Positions 57,348 through 64,000 of a stretch of DNA of 64,000 nucleotides are shown piece by piece. The position numbers and the translations under genes are program-made. Numbering within the stretch: the stretch's first letter is position 1; each line of letters begins with the position of its first letter. The stretch is from Macrophomina tecta. Lineage: Eukaryota > Ascomycota > Dothideomycetes > Botryosphaeriales > Botryosphaeriaceae. The stretch lies in contig JAKSGN010000033.1 of the NCBI GenBank assembly GCA_024180945.1, forward strand, positions 806,001-870,000, in the 5' to 3' direction. The notes under the pieces were generated by a model that did not search any database, was not told the DNA's origin, and saw only the letters and a list, made by a program, of their open reading frames with translations.

Positions 57348-58291
57348 TGCGACGGTCGCAGGCAGCAATTGGCGGGGCGGCGGAGAGGACGTGTCGCGCA
57401 GAGGAGGGATGGGCGGCGGGCAAGAGACTCGCCGAGGGAGGGCGTGGGGAGAGAGGGGGGGAGGCGAGGGAGCAGGAGAGAGGGTCGCGATATTCTGGAG
57501 CGGGAGGTGGAGTGTGGCGGTGCGAAGGGGAGTTGGTGGAAAAGGTGAGCCAGGCGTGACGTAGCGCGCGCGCGCGGGAGGTGGTGTTACGGAGTGGAGA
57601 GCGGCGGCGGCGGCGTGGGGACTTGGTGCAGCGACGACGCAAGCCGGCGAAGCGAGCAAATGGCAGCCGGGGCCGAGACGGCGGAGGCCAGCGCAGCCGG
57701 GGCAGCAGGCAGGTTTCCGGCAGCGGACGAGTCTCACCGCGCCTTGAAAGCAGCGCTGCGGCCTCACCACTGACTGATCGCCGCGTGCGCGCAGCAGCGT
57801 GCGACAATCGAGCCCAAGGCGGCGAGCGGGGCACGTGACTGCGCTCAACACGGGCGCGCCGGGGCCAGGCGGGAGCGCGGGCGCGGGCGAGGGCGTGGGC
57901 GATAGGGAGGCCGTGACAGGTGGGCCGTGGGCAGGCGATGGGCGAGTGGCGCTGCAGCTGGGCGTGGGCCTCTGCTGGCGCCGCCGAGCCTGCCCTGACG
58001 CCGTCGCACGCCCCGCCAAGCCCTGCGCTGCTCAGCGCGACCGACACCGTAATTCTTGATTCCTGCCTGCACCGCCGCGCGTCTAGTCCTACCTATAAAC
58101 CCTTTCTCGCCGTGTCGACGCCGCCTCCGCCGCCGTCCGTCGCCTCTCGACTGCGCCTGCCTGCCCGCCTGCCCCCGTCTCCCGCTGCAGCGCTCAAACA
58201 ACACCTGCGACACGCCAGCTTCCCGCCCTCCGCCGCCCTCCCCGGCTTCCACGCCCAAACGCCTCTCGCGCCAGAGCGGCGCGCTTCAAAA
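57348..58291. other. divergent promoter shared by pbs2 and a transporter gene
   Basis: This GC-rich 944 bp separates the two start codons. Open frames cross it on both strands but are Arg/Ala/Pro-rich and lack homology features. A pyrimidine-rich leader precedes the ATG at 58292. No TATA box stands out. Confidence 0.55.
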
Positions 58292-60126
58292 ATGCCGTTT
58301 ACCTCGCATCGCCTGCTGCGCTCTGCAGCTTCCGACTTCGCCTCCATGGCCAACCCTTCCGATTCTTCCCTGGCCTCCGGCATGCTCGACGCCATGAACA
58401 ACCACGCTTCGCACCCCGACTTTGGCCACCTGTGCCTCCTCGTCTTCGAGGCGGTCATGGAGGTTGTGTGCGTCAGTCTGCCGGGCTACATCGTCGCCCG
58501 CCAGGGCATGTTCGACGCCAATGCTCAAAAATTCGTCGCCAATCTGAACGTCCAGCTCTTCACCCCGTGTCTGAGTACGTCTCTTTGTCTGCGCTTGGCC
58601 ACTGCAACCGGGATAGCTAACCTTCACTAGTCTTCACTAAGCTGGCTTCGCAGCTGACTGCCGAGAAACTCATCGACCTCGCCATTATCCCGGCCATCTT
58701 CGTGGTTCAGACTCTGGTATCATGGCTGTCCGCCATCGTCGTTGCCCGCCTCTTTGGCTTCAAGAGACAAAGGCCCAGGAACTTCATCACGGCCATGGCT
58801 GTCTTCGGCAACTCAAACTCGCTGCCCATCTCTCTCGTTCTTTCGCTTTCCAAGACCATCTCAGGCCTTCACTGGAGCGAGGTTCCAGGCGACAACGACG
58901 AGGAGGTTGGCGCTCGTGGTATTCTGTACCTGCTGATCTTCCAGCAGCTGGGTCAGCTTGTCCGTTGGAGCTGGGGCTACCAGGTCCTCCTGAAGCCTGC
59001 TAGCGAGTATTCTGATGAGGATGCTGGAAGGACTGCTGCCCTGGAGCGCGGTGACTTTGACGACGCTAGCTCCATTGAGCGCCGCAATCTCCTTGACGAT
59101 GAAGAGGACGACGACCAGGACGACGAGCTCCGCTCAGCCAGCCCTGTGCCCGAATCTTCTTTCGCATCAGGAGCCATCACTCCGGTCAACGACCATCTCC
59201 GCGCCAGCACTGACGTGTCTCGTTCTTCGTCTACCTCCAACCTTACCAAGAAATACGCCCGTGACGAGGCCAACGGAAAGGCCACTGCAACTCCCACGAA
59301 CGGCAACGCTGTCACCTCGGGCCCTGGAAACTTTGCTGGCCATGACTCTGAGGAGGGCGAGGTATCGGAGCCTGAGGCGGAGCTTCCGACGGGATACAAG
59401 GGTTGGCCGAAGCGCTCGCAGCTCTGGATGAAGAATAAACTCATCTACGCCCGCAAGTCCATCTCGGCCGCGTCCGTCAAGGCTTTTGAGGTTCTTCCTC
59501 GGCCAGTTCAGAAGCTTCTTTCCAAGACTGCTTCCGGCATCAGGCGTTTCATGAATGGCGTGTGGGACTTCATGAACCCGCCGCTCTGGGCTATGCTGGT
59601 CGCTCTCATTGTCGCATCCGTGCCGCAGCTCCAGCACCTCTTCTTCGACCCGGGCACCTTTGTCAACAACTCGGTCACTCGGGCTGTGAAGCAATCTGGC
59701 GGCGTGGCTGTTCCTCTGATTCTTGTCGTGCTTGGCGCCAACCTTGCTCGCAACACTCTGCCTGAAGAGAGTGCGCAGGACCTTGAGGACAAGAAGGACG
59801 AGAAGAAGCTACTTTACGCTTCCCTCATCAGCCGCATGTTACTGCCGACTGTTATCATGGCGCCGATTCTGGCCCTGCTCGCCCGTTACGCTCCCGTCAG
59901 CATCATCGGCGATCCCATCTTCATGATCGTCTGCTTCTTGCTGAGCGGCGCCCCGAGCGCCCTTCAGCTGGCTCAGATCTGCCAACTCAATAACGTGTAC
60001 ATGGGCGCGATGAGCAAGCTTCTGTTCCAGAGCTACGTAGTGTGGATTCTTCCGTCTACGCTCGTGCTGGTTATGTTGGCGCTGGAGACGGTGGAGTGGT
60101 CTACTGGTGCTACCCTTCCCAAGTAA
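58292..60126 (+). CDS. auxin-efflux-carrier-family membrane transporter (Ecm3-like)
   Basis: Exons are 58292-58574 and 58631-60126 (intron 56 nt, GTACGT donor, GCTAAC branch, CTAG acceptor), giving 592 aa. The protein has the two-half architecture of the Mem_trans/auxin efflux carrier family. N-terminal membrane helices (LVFEAVMEVVCVSLPGYIVA, LAIIPAIFVVQTLVSWLSAI) are followed by the conserved AVFGNSNSLPISLVLSL. A hydrophilic, acidic loop of ~190 residues comes next, then C-terminal helices (WAMLVALIVASVPQLQHLFF, VAVPLILVVLGANLARN, LLPTVIMAPILALLARY, IFMIVCFLLSGAPSALQLAQ). Plant relatives export auxin; yeast homologues (Ecm3 and related) are ER or plasma-membrane proteins of unclear substrate. 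The start at 58292 is the first ATG of the coding-like part; a start at 58347 is also possible. Confidence 0.9.
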
Positions 60127-63100
60127 TGGATTGCCACACGTGGGGTCTTTGGTTACCGCAAAAGATTTACAACTCGGCAGAATTGCGGCTTCTATTCATT
60201 TTCCTTTATGATACACTGCATGCACTTGAGCGAGGCGTTTGCGGGTTGTACTTTTACAGAGGGTCTTGGCGTCCCTTTTGTTCGCAGTGCTGGATCACGC
60301 ATTTGGAAGGAGGCTATAGAGTCGATTGGAGGGGGGGGGCCTTACGGATTAACGATAACTCTCGTTCGGCATCACAGGCCGCCGATGTAACAACAACAAC
60401 AACAACAAGATGTTGAGCACAATGATGATATTGTAAAACTGGCATTGCATCCGTCTCGCTTGCGTCCCATGTGTTCAGCCGGCCATCGTCTTACACAAGG
60501 ATCGTCACTTGCTCGGTCAGCTCGCTTCGCGATTGTATACATGGCATCTTGTCGTTTGGCTTGGCACGCATCGCGAGCAAGCAAGAATTGTCGAGCAGAG
60601 TCCGAGCGCAAGGCAAACCCACACGTTGCTTCACCGGCTCGCTTGCAGGCGTGTCTCCCAGCGAATAAATGCCAGACAGCGCATCGGGCCTCAGGCACTA
60701 GATGAAACTTGATAGACGAAGAAAAGACGGCACAGCCCACAACACGGACCGCTGCTCTCCCCACACTTTTTGCTCCTCCTTCATCCGCCTTCCACAGCCC
60801 TTGAGCCCTTGGCGCAGCGCGGTGGGGGGGTTTTAGGGCTTTCCGACATGCGCACACCGTGTCCGGCGAAGAAGGAAGCCTCCCGGTCGAGCTAAAAGAA
60901 ACACTTCCAGTTGGAGCATGCCACGCTGGTCGCTCGAGAGAGCGGAGCAGCAGGAAGTTCCCCACATGAAGCAGGGAAGTTCCACCGCGCAGAAGAGGAG
61001 GGAGAAGAAGAAGAAGAAGAGAATCCACAGCACTACGTGCAGCTGCAAGGCACAGGTCAGCTCGTGCGCCGATGGAATCGCTGGTTTGTCCTTCTTCCCT
61101 GCCGCTCCAACGCCAAATGACTCGCATGGAAGGCTGTTCTTTGATGCTCGGCAAAAGAAAAAAATAACATCCGTACAAATGGCCGATGCAGGGAGCTACG
61201 GATGCGACGGGTGGAAGGCAAAGAAGAAGGCGCATGGGCCGCGGTGAGGGGTGCAGATAGAAGGCTCGATAAGGCACATAAACCTAGCAGGGCAAAGTAT
61301 GTCGAGCGCACTACTGGCGAAGACGTGCGAATATCATCTCGCCAATTGCCTGTCGGAACAGCTTCCGGCCGCGCCGGGAGGAAGACGAGAGCGAGCGGGC
61401 TGCGGACTTCGGCCGATCCTCGCTCGCTCGAGGTTCTTTTCAGCTGGCTGGCTGATGGCGCAGCAGCTGCTGTCCGCCCGCTGGCGTTCATCTGCTGCGA
61501 CGCGCCCTCCAGAGCCATCGGCCAGGCACCGAACCTCCGCCAGCCAACCACCTGCCCCTTTCGGCGGGCGGCGATCTGCGCACCGGCGCGTCTGTGGCTT
61601 TCGCGTCTCTTGCTTCGCCACAACTCTTCAGGCCCTCCTCCTCTTCCACCGGCCGCAATGCCTCTCGTCCAACGCCCGCCGCGCATGCGCCGGCCTCTCT
61701 CTCTCTCTTTCTCTCTCTCTCCACACGCTGACCGGTGATCGACACCAGCAGCGCTCCAAAACGCCCAGCTGTTTAGCCCGCCGTCCCCAGCAAAGTCTCT
61801 TTTTCTCCCCGGCACTTTTCTTTTTTTTTTTTTCCTTGCGCAAAGAGTGACGCATCCTGCGACGCGGTACGTCAAGGATCGTGCGGCTCCTCGCGCTGGC
61901 TTGGCACGAGCCTGCATCATCAATACGTATCCGGGGGATTGCTTTTGTGATCAGCACTTTGCTCAGAAACGCGCAATGTACCAAGAGTTGGGGGTTGGGG
62001 GAAAATAAATAAAAAAAAAAAAATGAAAACCTCCGGAGAGCAAGTCGTCGCGGGTCTTGGGGGCGCGTTTGCTTATTCCCTTTTGAGCTTTGATCGCTCT
62101 TGCCAGTGACGTCCGTCTTTCGCCCCAGGCCCGCGCCGTCGTTTCCATATTTTTTTTTTTTCCTTTTTCCCGCGCTTCGCGAGCGGCAGTGGTCGTCGTT
62201 GTCGTCGTCGTCGTCGATTTAGCAATAAAACATCCCTGCCGGGCTTGGCGCGGCCAAGAGCTGGATGGTGGAGGGGCCTGTGGAAGCCAAGAGATATGGT
62301 AACGCATTGTCGGGAATCTTTCCTTTTTTCCTTCGTTTCTGTTCGCAGAGAGAGGTGTGTGGCGGTGCGGGATCGTGTGGCCCTCCCTGCGTTTTCCTGG
62401 CGCAGGTTGAGGGAGGGGCAGGACCGCTCCGGCGGGATCTTTTTACCTAATGCCTTGCCTCTGTGGATTGAGGCTCTGCGGGACCTTTTTTTTTCAGATG
62501 GCGGGATAATGATCTTCCTGATTGCGGCCTGGAGACGAGCCGGAGGTGAGCCGGGTCGAGTATGTCGGCGATCGAGGGGTGCGTCAGCGGTCGTTGGCAT
62601 TCTTCGAGGACGTTGGACAGCTTCTGTGCGTCTCTCCAGCGCCTACACAGAGGCGAGGCCGGCTTCCGGCTGAGCGTTCAGGTCCAGCTGTTTGAGTTGC
62701 GGACGACGTGCTTGGATATAAGGCAGGGAACCTCTTGTGCCATCGCATCCCGAGAGTCTTCGGCCGGGTGTGTCTTGTCTTGCTGATTCTCGGGTTGGCC
62801 TGGTTTGAATTCCTCCATCATTCCTCACTCTTCTCCCGCGCTTCGTTACTGCCACCGACAAACACTGCAAACTGTCCCAGGCTGGATCTTTAGGTCCATC
62901 CGACGACAGGACCTGGCATCTGGAACATGCAGCTGGGGAGTTGAAGACGCTTTGTTGATGAGCGATGATGGGTAGCGAATCTGGACCCTGAGGTGCGGAG
63001 AGACTTTGTTCGACAGGAGTGGGAGGTGGAGTGTGGTCAGGAAAGGGAACTGGAACCACAACCCGAGTGCGACATGAGCCGCAGTAAGAAATGCCAACTC

Positions 63101-64000
63101 CCGGCTGTATAGTCGCACGCAGCCTCGTCATGTGATAGTCGTTGCACGAAGGCTGCACAGATAACACTGCAGGGCCCCGCTCTCAGCCGCTTCAACCATT
63201 TTTATTTCTCTATTGCATATTCATCCGTGTCTGCAACTGCCCTCATATCGATATGGCAGACCATCAATTCAGGGAGCATGGGAAGTTGCAGCTGCAAGGA
63301 GCCGGATCCTTTCCAAGATGACCATCTTGGAAGAATACACCTCAAGTGTGCTGGTGTCTTGAGTGAGGTAAGCTCTAGCCTTGTCAGGACGCATGCCTAG
63401 TATCATTAGGATCACCGAGTGCCCAGGTCCCACTCCTCAGCGACATGTCTGCACGCTCGTGCGCAGTTCTGCTTCGCCAAGTGCACTGTCGAGCCCCTGT
63501 CTCCCCTCGCAAAACATCCCCCGCACAGGGCGATGGCCTTTCCGGAGACCTGGAATCAGCCCCTCGGTGGAGCGGTAGAACTTGTGCTCCTAGCTTCTTG
63601 GTCGGTCGGAAGCTCGACATCACCTACCCTGTCTGTCCCCTCTTTGCCCTTCATCAACAAGTCTCAGTGACGTGATTTATTTCATTGAGGGAGCGTCCGT
63701 GCCTTTGATGCTGAGGTCGAGTGGAGAGGGCTCAGGGGTACGCGTCTTCGAGCTTGTAGGAGAGTGCTTTCGATTGTATTCAGGCACCCGAACGCTCCAG
63801 AAATTAAAGAGACATGTTGAAGCATATCATCTCGTTCTTCTGTTCCAACGTCGATGATTCTGCAACCAAGTATGAGCTTCTCTGGGAGACAACCCACATC
63901 AGATGATACTTTGTGCATCGGGCATACCGGATGCTCGAGCTTCTATTGGGTTTCAAGGATTCTCTCATTCATCCGTTGCTTGAAATTAAGCTGTGCGTGA
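60127..64000. other. no supported gene; simple repeats
   Basis: After the transporter's 3' flank I see no convincing gene up to the window end. Long open frames at 60372-61277 and 61057-61923 (minus) are Arg/Ser/Cys-rich with homopolymer runs and show no domain. Simple sequences include CAA repeats (about 60389-60408), GAA repeats (about 61000-61021), CT repeats (about 61696-61720), T and A tracts (about 61820-61833, 62007-62022, 62150-62162) and a GTC/GTT run (about 62190-62216). The last kilobase is more balanced and could belong to a gene beyond the window. Confidence 0.45.

Noticed and set aside
57348..58019. N-terminal extension of Pbs2
   Set aside because: The upstream in-frame sequence is Arg/Ala/Pro-rich like GC-rich leader DNA, and the ATG at 57347 begins the family-typical N-terminus.
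60372..61923. Two long minus-strand frames (301 and 288 codons)
   Set aside because: They overlap each other, contain Leu/Cys/Lys homopolymer runs from microsatellites, and have no recognisable domain.

Overview
The window is nuclear DNA of a filamentous ascomycete (Pezizomycotina). This rests on short GT-AG introns (about 50-120 nt, one of 227 nt) with CTGAC/CTAAC-type branch points, widely spaced monocistronic genes on both strands, small proteins of families I know only from Pezizomycotina, and a filamentous-fungus-type Pbs2 kinase. A Dothideomycete is my best guess, but the sequence does not prove the class.

Layout. 1-9415 is a gene-poor stretch with simple repeats. 9416-14794 holds a divergent pair: a small basic Ser-rich protein (-) and a long modular LEA-like protein (+). 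15234-19196 is a cluster of broken genes: a Zn2Cys6 regulator split by one extra base in its zinc cluster, a small monooxygenase/dimeric-barrel-like gene with an in-frame TGA, and an FAD monooxygenase with stops, an internal deletion and frameshifts. Together they look like a dead secondary-metabolite-type locus. 19381-19893 carries three copies of a two-part repeat. 20847-31000 holds a Gln-rich conserved protein, a small secreted cysteine-containing protein, two small conserved proteins and eIF1. 31692-33431 is D-arabinono-1,4-lactone oxidase. 34347-36028 holds two tandem unknown genes. 36682-37748 holds remnants of deoxyribose-phosphate aldolase and of another fungal transcription factor. 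40531-45790 holds an unknown gene, ribosomal protein S18 and SEC63. 55268-60126 holds the HOG-pathway MAPKK Pbs2 and, divergent from it, an auxin-efflux-carrier-type membrane transporter. 60127-64000 shows no convincing gene.

The most unusual element is at 46972-53490. A degenerate ~24-nt box recurs at least 26 times, always in the same orientation, and about 11 weaker copies fill many of the gaps. Spacing is mostly ~147-175 nt or twice that, and the DNA between boxes is unrelated. The left boxes (GTAGGAAA type) differ from the right boxes (GTCTGAAA type). The array begins right after a GGATGC-type minisatellite and ends next to a run of long polypurine tracts. No reading frame is shared by the boxes and I know no element of this form, so it is the best candidate here for something undescribed.

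Most intact genes are housekeeping (translation initiation, ribosome, ER translocation, erythroascorbate synthesis, osmotic-stress MAPK signalling). They are interspersed with lineage-specific small proteins and decayed accessory genes. Exon boundaries were set by eye from splice consensus and frame continuity. Total coding lengths were checked to be multiples of three.
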